Shown: in pieces, positions 22,288-33,299 of the stretch | Position numbering within the stretch: position 1 is the first letter of the stretch | Layout of the letters: each line of letters starts with the position of its first letter | NCBI GenBank assembly: GCA_039105265.1 | Contig: JAPFFF010000009.1 | Coordinates: 5,720,290 to 5,784,289, forward strand | Length of the DNA: 64,000 nt | Direction: 5' to 3' | Source of the DNA: Tritrichomonas musculus | Taxonomy: Eukaryota; Parabasalia; Tritrichomonadida; Tritrichomonadidae | Position numbers and translations under genes: made by a program | Notes under the pieces: generated by a model | What the model was told of the DNA's origin: nothing | What the model saw: only the letters and a program-made list of their open reading frames with translations | Databases searched by the model: none

Positions 22288-23438
22288 TAAATTAATCAAA
22301 GAGAGCAACTCTACAAAAGATAAATGCTATTTATATAAATCGTCAGATGTTTTACTTTCACCAAGAAGCAATACAAATATACAGAAACGCCAATTTTCTG
22401 GATATAACACTGAGAGATGCAGGTGGGGAAATGAAGAAATACAATTATTAATTCAATTAAATCAAGATTTTAAAGGAAACATTTCAATGATTTCAAAATA
22501 TTTCCCGCGGAGAACACCAAGATCAGTGGAAGAGAAATTAAATTAAATTAAAATAAATAAGAATAAAAAGCATTATTAATAAAATTTGGAAAATATCATT
22601 CTAATATCTGAATAAACGAAATGATTAATTTGCATTGAATTTTTATCGTATATACTCTAAAAAAATGATAAATATAACCATTTTTGCGAACTTATATGAT
22701 AAAATGATGAAAAATTAAAATGATTTTTTTGTATTGAATTTTTATTAATAAATTTTGAATAAAAAAACATTAATACTTAAAATGGTTACTAGTTAGTTGA
22801 GAAATATTACTGAGCATTTGATAATTATGAATATTTATTGAGAAATATTACAAGATATTTGAAAATCGGAAGGCTTGTAGAATTTTTAAAAAGATGAGTG
22901 CTAATCGACTAGCTTTTAATCATTTTAAAATTGCTGAAATCTAAAAAAAGAAGGAGATTTAGTTGTAAAATTTTGATTAATGATTTGTATGAGAATTATT
23001 CTTGTTTGCATGCTGACTGCTTGTAAGATTTGAAAACTAGTTGGCAATTAGCTTGTGATTAACTGTCAATAATGGAAGATTGAACTTTAACATATATATA
23101 AATTCAGAATGTCGCATAATTAATACTAATTATTTCAAAATTAATATCGACGAGGAAAAAACTTTTGTTGATTGAGCTTGGTTTGCACTGTTTAGCTGTT
23201 AATGAGCTTTGAATTACTAAATAACAATTGATACTATTTTTACATTTTAACTTTTTGAGATGGGGCCCAAACGATCAATATTTGAGAGAGTGTCATCTAC
23301 TCTGTTTTTGATCATTTCATTCAAAAATTATTTTCATTCAATGAAATTCATTGGAAAAAAGATTCATATATAAGCAAAGTTTAATATATATATATATAAA
23401 TATAAGTATTTTATAAAAAATAAAACAAAAAACGCTAT

Positions 23439-24776
23439 TTAGACACCGATTTTTGTGAAAATATAAGTTAAGAACCAGCTTAAACCAAATACCCAAATAT
23501 ATAGAATGGCCACATGAACTAGGGGTCTCCAACTAGTGCCATGGATTAATTCACGTAAATTTGTTGTAATTCCAACGCAAAACATTGATGCGCTTAAGAA
23601 AATAATAATAATTTCACTGAAAATATCATGGGCTTTCTCTGATATATTTGTGTAAGTATTAACTATTGTAAACAGGATGAACAAGAAAGCGAAATAAGGG
23701 ATTGTAACCTTTCCCCAAAATTCAGTGCATTTTTCATAAGTTGATTTCTGTGCATCATGGCCGGCTTTTGTTGCATTAGTTTTCTTCTCTTGAGCTTTTC
23801 TATATATTGGTAAGGCAAATCCGAGAACGATAAGCATGAAAGGCATGCAGAATACTTTAAACATTTTTACAATCATTGCATATTTACTAACTCCTGCTGA
23901 GCATGAAAGGCCGACAGAAACGGTGTGAGCAATTTCTTTGATGGACGCTCCTGCAGTTATTCCAAAAGTTTTGTCATCGAATCCGAGTTTGTCGCGAATA
24001 GAGTAAAGTGAAGGATATATAGCAATATCAAGAAAACCACCAACGATAACAAAAACGCAAGCAAGAGAAACTTCAGCGCCTGACGATTCAAATAATTGGC
24101 ATGTACTAAGGATTGCAGCAATCCCACATATTGAAAATCCGCAGCTAACGATGCCTCCTTGAGTTAATGGTACTTTTAATAATGATCCAAGAAGACAGCC
24201 AACAAGAAAAGTAATTGCAACCATTAAAATGGAAGTGATTGCACCGCCCCAGCCAACTTCTGCTATATCACTTAATTTAACTCGGAATCCATACAATATA
24301 ACAGCTAATTGCATAAATGTTCCTTTGGAAAAAGCAATTCCTGGATGGATTGTTTTTCGATGAATAAATTCTTGAACTTTTGGTATGGCTCCGAGTAGAA
24401 CTCCTCCTATAATAGCAAAAATAGACTGGCTAAGCATGCATTTCTCAAAATTAGGAATAAAGCCAAGACACCAAAAAGCAAAGCCTATAAGAAGGCAAAC
24501 TGGCATAGATCTCCAAACATTTGGATCAATGTATTGTTTCCAATACGCAATACACTTATCCCAATAAGTTGGAATTTTCCCACTTCTAACTGAAACCTCT
24601 TCTTCGAGATCATCAAAGGAGCTGTCTGTAATGGTATCTTCGAAAATATTGTTTGATATGTTTTCTCCTAATTTTTGATCACTGGGGACTTTTAGTTCTT
24701 TTCTTCTCTTTTCCATTTCTTTGGTAAATTCATCATCAAGATCATGATAAACTTCTTCACCCGATTCGGATGTCAT
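23439..24776 (-). CDS. YeiH/PSE-family membrane protein (putative sulfate exporter family)
   Basis: 445 residues. An acidic, charged cytosolic head of about 85 residues precedes roughly ten hydrophobic helices (92-442). The conserved blocks of the bacterial UPF0324/PSE family are all visible: HPGIAFSKGTFMQLAVILYG (144-163), GFSICGIAAI (213-222), TAGASIKEIAHTVSVG (274-289) and IVKMFKV (302-308). The family is named after YeiH; substrate is unproven, with sulfate or sulfonate export suggested in some bacteria. The family is mainly bacterial and archaeal, so a transfer origin is likely; the acidic N-terminal extension is not typical of YeiH. The frame is intact. The ATG at 24776 lies just after an M5-like CCTTT on this strand, which supports the start. 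Confidence 0.85.
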   Translation of the reverse strand: MTSESGEEVYHDLDDEFTKEMEKRRKELKVPSDQKLGENISNNIFEDTITDSSFDDLEEEVSVRSGKIPTYWDKCIAYWKQYIDPNVWRSMPVCLLIGFAFWCLGFIPNFEKCMLSQSIFAIIGGVLLGAIPKVQEFIHRKTIHPGIAFSKGTFMQLAVILYGFRVKLSDIAEVGWGGAITSILMVAITFLVGCLLGSLLKVPLTQGGIVSCGFSICGIAAILSTCQLFESSGAEVSLACVFVIVGGFLDIAIYPSLYSIRDKLGFDDKTFGITAGASIKEIAHTVSVGLSCSAGVSKYAMIVKMFKVFCMPFMLIVLGFALPIYRKAQEKKTNATKAGHDAQKSTYEKCTEFWGKVTIPYFAFLFILFTIVNTYTNISEKAHDIFSEIIIIFLSASMFCVGITTNLRELIHGTSWRPLVHVAILYIWVFGLSWFLTYIFTKIGV

Positions 24777-24779
24777 TTA

Positions 24780-24784
24780 AAAGG
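24780..24784 (-). promoter_or_regulatory. M5-like initiator CCTTT
   Basis: On the minus strand CCTTTTAA directly precedes the ATG. M5 (CCTTT) is a published alternative initiator of T. vaginalis at which transcription starts on the second C. Here the leader would be only about 6 bases. Confidence 0.5.
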
Positions 24785-25375
24785 TCAGGATATTAAAAAA
24801 AATAAACAATAAAATAAATAATTATTTAATAAAAAAATTGATAGCTTTTATCACATCACCCAAAACTTTTTGTTAAAAAATCGATAGACCAACGCTAATC
24901 TTTACAATATATTGATTTATAAAAATAAGTTTATTTCGAAATAAGATCAATTATTTTTTGTTTTTCTTATTGCTTTTATTTTATAAATTATATATATATA
25001 TATATATTAATACACTTTATCTTAAATATTGACAGCAACATTCTTTGTTGTTAAAATTCTGGTAAATCTAAAATGAATAATGAATAATTAATATCAAAAA
25101 GTTTTTCACTGAAAAATAAAAACCAAGATAACTTAAAAGATAAATAATACAATTTATTTATTTTCATATTTTTAGTTCTAAAATAATTATTTTATATAAT
25201 AATGATATTGTATAAAATTAAAATTTAATATTTTATGAGATTTCTCTTTTTTTATATATAAATGTTTTATTTTATTTTTTAATAATTCAATTATCAATTT
25301 TAGTTTAATTTTATGAAAAAGTTTCCATGTAAAAAAATAATTAATTTTTTTTTCAAATTATTTTTATTATATAAC
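24785..25375. other. A+T-rich intergenic region
   Basis: Contains a short (TA)n run near 24989. No gene or other repeat supported. Confidence 0.5.
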
Positions 25376-25377
25376 TA

Positions 25378-26404
25378 GACCACTGCAAGCCAAAAAAATT
25401 TCTTTTATTTGAAATATAATTGATATTAATATATTATTGCTCCAACAATAAATCTATATTTTTAATATCTGTTTGATCTTTCTGTTTAATATTGAGATAT
25501 ATATATTTTAAAATTTATGCAAATTTTTTTTCTGAAAAAGTTGATAATTTCATTCAAAAAATATCTGTTTTATTAAAATGATTTATAATTCGATAATTAT
25601 GAATACGATTATTATGAAATTATAATAAAGTAATTATATCATGTTAATGAATAAGTGTACAAAATATTATAAGAAAATTGGCGCTAGGTTTTTAGAAAAA
25701 TAACATTTCAAATTGATAGAGTTTTATTGGTTGAGGACAAATTATTCTGATTAACGATTAATAATTGAATATAATTGTTTTTTTTATAATTCATTAGCTA
25801 ATTTATAAAAAAAACGCAATGATAATATGGCCATATTAGTTATTTTCGTATTTATTTTATATTTCAACGAAATTTAAATGCCTCTAAAAAAATATCATTA
25901 TTGATATTAATATATAAAACAATTATGTGTTAATTGTTTCAATTCTCATGCATATATATACATTCAATTGCCATCATTTTGTGGCTAATTAAAATAATCA
26001 TTTATATTGGTTTGAACGAATATTATACAATCATTTTAAATTAAGATATCTTTTACTAAAAACGTAGCGCCAATTTTCTTATAATATTTTGTACACTTAT
26101 TCATTAACATGATATAATTACTTTATTATAATTTCATAATAATCGTATTCATAATTATCGAATTATAAATCATTTTAATAAAACAGATATTTTTTGAATG
26201 AAATTATCAACTTTTTCAGAAAAAAAATTTGCATAAATTTTAAAATATATATATCTCAATATTAAACAGAAAGATCAAATAGATATTAAAACTGTAGATT
26301 TATGCTTCAATTTAAAAATTATTTTTATTATTAATAAAATATGATAAAGTATTTTTCACCCTTCTCACAATTTTGAATGGTTTATATTTTGGCTTACAGT
26401 GCTC
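25378..26404. mobile_element. 1.03-kb foldback element with arms over 300 bp
   Basis: The left arm (25378-25695) and right arm (26056-26404) are inverted copies. The inner 240 bases of each arm are nearly identical by eye (for example GGCGCTA near 25680 against TAGCGCC near 26064), and the outer parts are more diverged. The tips read GACCACTGCAAGCC and, reversed, GAGCACTGTAAGCC. TA at 25376-25377 and 26405-26406 fits a Tc1/mariner-like target. The central 360 bases are unpaired. There is no coding capacity. Confidence 0.85.
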
Positions 26405-26406
26405 TA

Positions 26407-26801
26407 TATAACTTTTTTTTTTAAAATTATTTCAAATATACAAATCTTACTCAATATTTAGGAAGATTCTACTATTTTAAATATTATATTATTTAATATC
26501 ATTTCATATAATTACAATTTTAATATAAAATTTTAAATATGTTAATTGTTTAAGTAAATATAACTATTTTAAATAAATAGAATAATTTTTTATCTTCAAA
26601 TAAAATAATTTGTGTATTATCTGTTTTTTTACGTTATCAAATCAAAGAGGAGGGTAAACTAATTGAATGGGCAATTTTTTCTCATTGTTTGCTTTTTTTT
26701 GCGTTATGTAATTAATAAATTCAAAATTTTATTTTATTTATAAATAATATAATAATAATTATATATAAATATTACTTTTATGATTTGATTAAGGGCAATC
26801 G
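26407..26801. other. A+T-rich spacer
   Basis: No gene or repeat supported. Confidence 0.45.
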
Positions 26802-27093
26802 ATGAAAATTGGAGATTCTCAATTTCAAATAATTCAAGATAGATCAAATGATGATTTAAGAGTATCCGCTAATATAATTGGAATAAACCATGCGAGATTC
26901 AATATTTTTACAAAATGGCTGAGATATAATCAGTTTCTTGAAAGAATTACTGGTGCTATTAAATCAAGCATTGCCCCAAATTCAACACACCAAATCATTC
27001 GAAAACAATATATTAGATATATATGCGTATATTAAATCTATTTATTCGACTAAATCTCAAATCCCAACTACCAATTTTATATTTGAGTCATGA
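26802..27093 (+). pseudogene. Unrecognised short coding remnant with one frameshift
   Basis: An ATG-initiated frame reads MKIGDSQFQIIQDRSNDDL and so on for about 67 residues. A shift near 26990 continues as SFENNILDIYAYIKSIYSTK until a stop at 27091. Composition is protein-like (mixed charge, Trp, Pro) in contrast to the surroundings. No domain recognised. It may be a transposon or host-gene fragment. Confidence 0.35.
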
Positions 27094-28734
27094 TAAGTTA
27101 CACTCGATCATTAGTTTTATACATTCTCCCAAGCAAATATATAAATTGATTTAAAATATCGTATGAGTAATTATTTTTTAAATCTATATATGTGATTAAA
27201 TATGCAAGAATATTTATAAAATATTAATATCCCATCAAGAAAAATTTGTAAAACTATTATACTAAAATTTGAAAAGAAAAAATTGAAAGAAAAAATTAGA
27301 TTAATTTGAAATAAAACATTTTTATCTCAATAATATAAATAAATTATAGAGATATTTTAGATAGAAACACTATTATATATTATATTAAATATTATATGTA
27401 CTTATGAAAAATCCAAACCAATTATACCATGAGTTTGTGTGTTAAAAATAAGTTGACCTCCTCTCAAATCAACTATATTTTGAATGAGCTCTCTAAATTT
27501 TATTTTTTACATTTATTTTAAAAATATAAATATCATAAAACTAACATTTAGTTTCTAATATATAAAGTTGAAATCAATCGGCAATTAATTAGTAAAATAA
27601 TTTATAAATGATGATAATTCTAATCATCTGTGATTTTGGAGAAAAGCTTTATTTTTATTGATTTATAAATTACCTGATTCTGCCTAAGGACGTGGTAGGA
27701 CCAAATATAATTTGAACTTTTTGTGTAAATATCTCCTTAAATAATTTGTTATTGTAATTCTAAAATATATTATTATATTATATATTTGATATTTATTAAA
27801 ATAAATCAATAATAAATGAGATCCCCTATGCATATGAAAGAAAAACATCCAAATTAAAAATGACATTGAAATGAATAGAACATCAAAACGACTTTATTAA
27901 TCAAAAAATAAATGGTTTTTATTAAATATATACCTGCTTGCTCACTTTTCCTATTGACCAAAATTACATAATTTGAAAAAAAATTTTAATAATCATCAAT
28001 ATTCTAAAAAAGTTTTGTTAAATTTTTTTCTAAAATAGAGTTTAATTTTGGGATATTTGTAAGTTTACTATGATATTATTTATTGCATACCTTAAAATTC
28101 AATTTCAATGAGGCGATAAAAAAAGTGTTTTTAGCCAAATTCATAACTTTCAAATGAATAGAAGCATGCGAATTCACAAATGTAGCACTTGAATTATTAA
28201 TATATCAAAATTAATCATTTGCTGAATATTTCCTATTGAGTATTTTTTTAATTCATTTACTTTTTTATTCAAAAATTTATACTTCAACAGGTCCGATATC
28301 ATAAAAATTGAATGACAGCAAATTGTCTTCTGAGATAATTATTGAAATTATTGGTAAAATAGTATTATATATTTAAATGTTAATGCAATTTAATTGATAA
28401 AGTTTTGTGATAATAAATATTAAATGAGATATTTTATTTGTGAAATCTCATTGAATTTAATCTTTTGAATTTGAAAGGAGAACCTTAAAGAAAATAAAGA
28501 TTGAGATTTAATAAGTATCAAATAATCACAGTTGATATCTGAGTATTTCATTGAATCATTAATTAACGATGTCTCATATTATCAATTCAAAATATCATTT
28601 TCATATCTCAATTCCTTTTGTAAATCTGGAAAAACCACAAAAGAAAATATAAACTGCATTAAATAATAACATTATCTACTACTATGAAAAATGTTGGGTT
28701 TGATTTTTGGTCCAAAATTATGATACTATTTGCA
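27094..28734. other. Gene-poor A+T-rich region with one MITE end
   Basis: Bases 28430-28486 match the right end of the TTAA MITE at 21933-22287, ending GGAGAACCTTAA. The other end of this copy was not identified. A leftward 60-codon frame at 27684-27866 is composition noise. Nothing else supported. Confidence 0.5.
28430..28486. repeat. Partial copy of a TTAA MITE end
   Basis: About 57 bases matching 22230-22287 with few differences, through TTTGAAAGGAGAACCTTAA. No left partner found within 500 bases, so it appears to be a fragment. Confidence 0.7.
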
Positions 28735-28960
28735 AATTTTTAGAAATAGTATTATATAATAATGGAATAATTAAATGCTGATCTTTTAATTGAAATCCTT
28801 CTGGGAGATCAATAACAACTGCATAAACTTGAGCAATTGTATTAAACATCAAATGGACTATTTTTCTTACACCAGTAATTGCTGCTGACTCTACAAGGGT
28901 AATCTGTTGTTCAGTATTGTTTGATCTGATCGAGGTGCTTGATCATATAATTCTTTCTAA
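28735..28960 (-). pseudogene. Unrecognised protein fragment
   Basis: A leftward frame of about 75 codons reads NNTEQQITLVESAAITGV, then RKIVHLMFNTIAQVYAVVID and LPEGFQLKDQ. It has balanced composition and stands out from the A+T-rich flanks, but lacks an ATG and is closed by stops on both sides. Probably a remnant of a longer gene. No domain recognised. Confidence 0.4.
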
Positions 28961-29117
28961 TCACAAGAAACTATTTGAATACCATTTACAAAAATTATGA
29001 GATGATATTATAGGTAAATTTCTCCTATAATATACTTTTGCTTTGAAAAATTCCAAAATAGTCCATTTTGAAGTATCATTTTTTATGATATGATGCATCA
29101 AATTCGATCCATGAATT

Positions 29118-29592
29118 TAGGCTTGTTATTCTCCGATTCTCGAGATCGATAATTGATTGACTTTTTGATATCGATACATAAATATGCACTGATTCTCGAG
29201 ATCAATTTCAGAGATCGAGAATTTTTTTTCTCAGCTTTTGATATCAGAATTTTCAATTAAACTTTTGGATAAATATATGATCATAATTCATTCTCAAATA
29301 TTTCATAAAAAAGAATGTATTTTTTTGATTTTAATCTTAAAATAAACATCAATACATTATAGTATATATTTTCAAATATTATGAAATCTTAAATACCAAT
29401 TATAAAAAAAGATAAATCTGTTTGAGATCTCGAGATCTCGGTAATTGATATCAAGTTTACAATTCTTTTTATATCACATTTCATATCTGATATCTTGATA
29501 ATTGAAAATCTCGATATCAGATTTTTAAACTGATAATCGAGTATCAGATGCAAAAAAGTGACGTTTTTGATATCGATTCTCAAAATAACAAG
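29118..29592. mobile_element. 475-bp non-coding element in the left arm of the pogo-like element
   Basis: It begins TAGGCTTGTTATT and ends AATAACAAGTCTA, inverted ends. CATGAATT lies directly on both sides, an 8-bp duplication; removing the block restores an arm that matches the uninterrupted right arm. The interior is packed with GATATC, GAGATC and TCGA palindromes. 8-bp duplications fit hAT- or P-like transposases. The left 115 bases recur inverted at 31376-31485. Confidence 0.7.
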
Positions 29593-29674
29593 TCTACATG
29601 AATTTTTTTGAAAAAAAAAAAAAAAAAAAATATTGGTAAAAAATGAATCATTTACATGAAATAAATATTTATTT

Positions 29675-31031
29675 ATGAAATTATTAAAGTTGACGAGATC
29701 GATTTATGATTTTAATTCGTTTATATTTTTTCATTTTTTATTAATGAAAGCAGTGGCGCCTCCCTCGATCCAGAAGTGTCAAGCAGTATTCGGGGACAAT
29801 GATGGAAAGATTGTTCATTTTTTACTACTTTCATTAGAATTCCGTAATGCAGTGTCATTAAAAGATCAACTTATTTTTTTCAAAAAATCGGTTTCATTTG
29901 CGAAAGTAAATCAAGAGCATATTATAATACGCTAAAAGATAAGGAACCTTATGATCAAAAAAGCCGTTCACCTCACACAAATCAACTCCTCAAAAAAGTG
30001 AAGAACAATTTTTGATAGATGAAATTGAAAAGCATCAATTTGATAATGATTGCTTAACAAGCAGTGATATTAGGGACTTAGCTGAAACAATATTTAAGCA
30101 ACGTACTGGCATTGTTAAACCTTTCACGAGAGACTGGTGTCATGATTTTAAAGAAAGATATAAAGATGAGATCGAAAAAACTAATGCTCCAAGCTTAGAC
30201 AATGAAAGAGCATCAATAAACCTCGATCATGTGAATAGATATATATCATCAATTGAAAGAATATTGATAGATCCTCCTCCTCCATGCTTAATTCTGAATT
30301 TTGATGAAACAGGATTTTCCAAAAGGCCTGAAAAAGGTAAAATAAGAAAAGTGTTCATTAAAAAAGGCTGTCCCATAAAACCTTTTTGGCGCGAAAATTC
30401 CGAAATATATCATATATCTCTTGTCACAACCATTACAGCACCATGCACATCATTGCGTACATTATGCTTATCGACCAGAAAAAAGATGGATTTGGATATC
30501 GGTGACACTTTTTTTAAGTCTTGGGCAAGTTATTATCAAACTCCAAAAGGTTATATGACGCAAACATCAATGCTTTTTTGGTTGAAAGAAATAGTTTCAC
30601 CTTACGTTAAATCAGTAAGAGATCAGTTAAAAACCAATGCCAAATGTGTAATAATTACGGATGGATATAGTGCTCATTCAAGTCCAGAAATTGACCACTT
30701 TTTGAATGAAATTGGAAATATTGAATTCATTTTTATTCCACCTCATTCATCGCACATTAGTCAGATGTTAGATGCAACAATTTTCGGAACAATTAAAAGA
30801 AGATATTCTTCCATATCTATTCAAGATAAATATACAAGATTCACAAAGAAACCTTTGAGAAATAAAAGAGCTTATCTATCGTCGATGAACGAAGAATTAA
30901 TTCGCAGTTGTTGGGAAGCAACAGGTTTTAAACTAGAAACAAATAAGGGAAAAGTTGTAAAAATAACATTTGATGACAATTTTAAAGAATATTTACGTAC
31001 AGAAGCTTCAAAAAACCAACAAAATCAATAA
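29675..31031 (+). pseudogene. Pogo/Tigger-like transposase, N-terminus frameshifted
   Basis: From 30012 the frame is open for 339 codons and carries the full DDE_1 catalytic core: LNFDETGFSK, IITDGYSAHSS and HSSHISQMLDATIFGTIKR. Upstream, a Psq-type helix-turn-helix region is spread over three frames (ALSLEFRNAVSLKDQ-like block from 29675, then SRAYYNTLKDKEPY, then TPQKSEEQFLIDEIEKHQF), so there are two frameshifts near 29900 and 29980. The catalytic part itself looks intact, which suggests moderate age. It is related to, but clearly distinct from, the pseudogene at 15769. Confidence 0.8.
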
Positions 31032-31375
31032 ATTTTTAATTTCATAACTTTTTCATTTTTATTTTGTTCTACAATAAATATAATTAAAATTTGCTATCAA
31101 AATTATTTATTTCTTGTAAATGATTTATTTTTTACCATTATTTTGTTTTTTTCAAAATAATTCACAGATCGAATTTGATGCATCATATCATAAAAAATAT
31201 TATAATTTTTCATTTTTCTTTTATTTATATATTTTGTATAAATTTGAGATTATATTAAACCCAATTAAACATTTCTACCATTGCTTCAAATCTCAAAAAA
31301 TCAATATTTTTATTCTAATACGATCAAAATCAATTCAATTAAAATTGAATTATTTTCACTTTATAAAGCTGAGAA

Positions 31376-31485
31376 AAAAAATACTCGATCTCTGAAATTG
31401 ATCTCGAAAATCTGTGCATATTTATGTATCGATATCAAAAAGTTAATCAATTATTCATATCGAGAATCGGAGAATAACAAGCCTA
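31376..31485. repeat. Inverted copy of the 29118 element's left end
   Basis: About 110 bases are the reverse complement of 29118-29232 at roughly 90-95 percent by eye, ending GAATAACAAGCCTA. The rest of this copy is not recognisable to the left of 31376, so it may be a deleted or different-sized family member. Confidence 0.75.
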
Positions 31486-31653
31486 CTTAAACAAATTTAA
31501 AAAAAATTTCAAAAAGAGGAAAAAACAATAATATTAAACAATTTTTTATTGAAGCATTAAAAAATAATATTTAGTTTTAATACTATATACATAATATAAT
31601 TAAAAACCATGAAGATAGTATGACAAAAATTTGAATAATAATGTTAAACTCAA

Positions 31654-32762
31654 TAAAATAATGTTCATCTCTTACACAATTCTATGAAAAAGTGAATAAA
31701 TTGAATAAATTTTCTCAAAAAAATTGAAAAAATATTATCAATTATTTTTCAGAAGAAATTTTATGGATTTTTAATTTCAGTGAATCTTATTATTTTGAAT
31801 AAATTCTTTCAAATATTTGAAAATATTATATCAGATCTTGCTTTATTATTGAAACATGTTTATCTTCATATATTTATTGAATTTCAAAAAATTAAATATA
31901 TATTAATGAAATAATATTCATTTTATATCAAATGGTAAGATGTTATTGTTTTATAAGTATAAAAAATTTGAAAAAATAATCGGTTATCTTCATCCATTAC
32001 CAAATTAAAAAAAAATTGTGGTTTGATAAAATATTATTTATATCCTTATATTCTTTTTCATAAATTTTTTTACATTTTTTTTTTCAAATAATTAATTAAT
32101 TTTTGAATAACGTAAACTTTTGAAAATGTGAGAAACGATTATTTTTTAGTCAAATTATAATTATTTTCTTATTGGCCAAAAGAAAAAAGTTTAAAACTTT
32201 GGATCGTTTGTCCGATAAAGAAGACCCAAAATTATAAATCTCGTAAAATTATACGGGTAATAATGGAAATTTATTGCATCACGAATGCCAGGTCAATAGG
32301 AATCCACTAAAAAAAGTTTTTATTACACATATGTAGAGAGAAAAGCAGTTTTTCCAAATCTTGGACGTACAGATAAAATAGCATCCGGAGTTAAAAGCGA
32401 GGATATCGATAATTGAAGAAGATTCAGAACAGCATTTACCCAATTTATCTTTTGATTATTAGATATCAGCTACAAGTGCCAAGTTATGGCCAAAATTCTA
32501 ATGGTCATTGGAACCGAGTCAAGCAAGCTTATAATCAATACCGAATAAAGCTTGTTTACACCATTGATCTAAAGTTTATACTCGATAAAATTTTTAACTT
32601 TTTCTATTATTTTTATTTTTTTTTAATTCAAAAATTCTGAACTAATGCTTCTAGAGAAAAAAAAAATGTTCATCTCCCGATAGCTACTTTTTAAAAAATC
32701 ACATAGAAAATTTTAAATTAAATACATTCAAAAAAATTGTGTAAGAGATGAACATTATTTTA
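31654..32762. mobile_element. 1.1-kb TIR element with decayed interior
   Basis: TAAAATAATGTTCATCTCTT at the left is mirrored by AAGAGATGAACATTATTTTA at the right. Between 32150 and 32600 there are protein-like stretches, for example KAVFPNLGRTDKIASGVKSE and NGHWNRVKQAYNQYRIK, in different frames with stops, probably a ruined transposase that I cannot assign. Confidence 0.7.
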
Positions 32763-33280
32763 TGAAGTTTACAATACTATTCAAAAATGCTCAATTATAA
32801 AAAAAAAATATATCTTTTAAAATAACAAATTAAATAAATAACTACGAGATGCAAATATTATTAATTATTTTATATATAAATATAATATATTTAAAATATT
32901 TAAATTATTCACTAATAATGAGCTAGGCCAACGTTTCTTGAAGTCTATCTCAAATGCTAACTCTTTACATAATTTTCTTCTTAAATTATTCAATTAATTG
33001 AAATAATGTTACCAACTCTTTTCAAAATTTAATAAAAAGAATTATTGTTCCATATGCATTTCTTATACAATATATACATATTATTCCAGTCACTATCATT
33101 ATTTTTGTTTTATTCAAAAGTTCATCAAAAAAAGACGTTAAAATAAAATTATAAAATCTTACGAATCATAAACTAAAACAAAAGATACACATTTTTGCTA
33201 AAAAACTTCAACTAAACTTAGTGTTAATTGAAAATTTAAGATTGAGAAATGCAATTCAATTTTAATTTTAAAATTGTTTT
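32763..33280. other. Upstream region of the first CARMIL-like gene
   Basis: A+T rich. No gene or repeat supported. Confidence 0.45.
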
Positions 33281-33288
33281 AACGGTCT
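33281..33288 (+). promoter_or_regulatory. AACGGT box (M3-like Myb element)
   Basis: AACGGTCT lies 19 bases before the ATG at 33300. It matches the first six positions of the T. vaginalis M3 core-promoter motif. The same box occurs at 36693 and 40597 at nearly the same distance from the start codons. Confidence 0.5.
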
Positions 33289-33299
33289 GAAGATTCTAC

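Larger units (their letters stand above)
19128..22546 (+). pseudogene. P-like (THAP9-like) transposase split by mariner and MITE
   Basis: Three coding blocks: 19128-19626, 20880-21932 (with frame slips near the mariner junction and near 21435) and 22288-22546. Landmarks are FLLSPAAYLLLTHILP (spacer helix seen in many DDE transposases), VILAIDACS (likely first Asp), IAYASDGDNF, LVISDPLHILKRSR, and TNPLEHTFGVVR near 21650, resembling the N-x-LE-x-x-FG-x-x-R block of P elements and THAP9. At the MITE footprint, deletion to one TTAA rejoins HQYF to NKLIKESN in frame, and the restored C-terminus contains RWGNEEIQLLIQL...RTPRSVEEKLN, a Myb/SANT-like helix set. No THAP zinc finger is seen at the N-terminus. 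The gene could also be an unassigned DDE family; it is inactive. Confidence 0.6.
18755..23303 (+). mobile_element. 4.5-kb P-like DNA transposon with 8-bp TSD, containing two later insertions
   Basis: The left end AGAGTAGATGACACT (18755-18769) is exactly mirrored at 23289-23303, and imperfect similarity continues about 55 bases to include GGGCCC. The element is flanked by GTTTTTGA at 18747-18754 and 23304-23311, a perfect 8-bp target duplication; P and hAT superfamilies make 8-bp duplications. Inside is a broken transposase (19128-22546) interrupted by a mariner (19629-20877) and a TTAA MITE (21933-22287). Removing these leaves about 2.95 kb. P rather than hAT is favoured by transposase motifs, with moderate confidence. 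Confidence 0.8.
29078..31198 (+). mobile_element. Second pogo-like element with about 100-bp inverted ends
   Basis: The right arm (about 31104-31198) is the reverse complement of a left arm that is split: 29078-29117 and 29585-29666. Both contain ATGATATGATGCATCAAATT and GGTAAAAAATGAATCATTTA or close variants. The left arm is interrupted by the 29118-29592 element. Between the arms lies a transposase pseudogene (29675-31031). Without the insert the element is about 1.65 kb. Exact target duplication is not clear at the tips. Confidence 0.7.
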
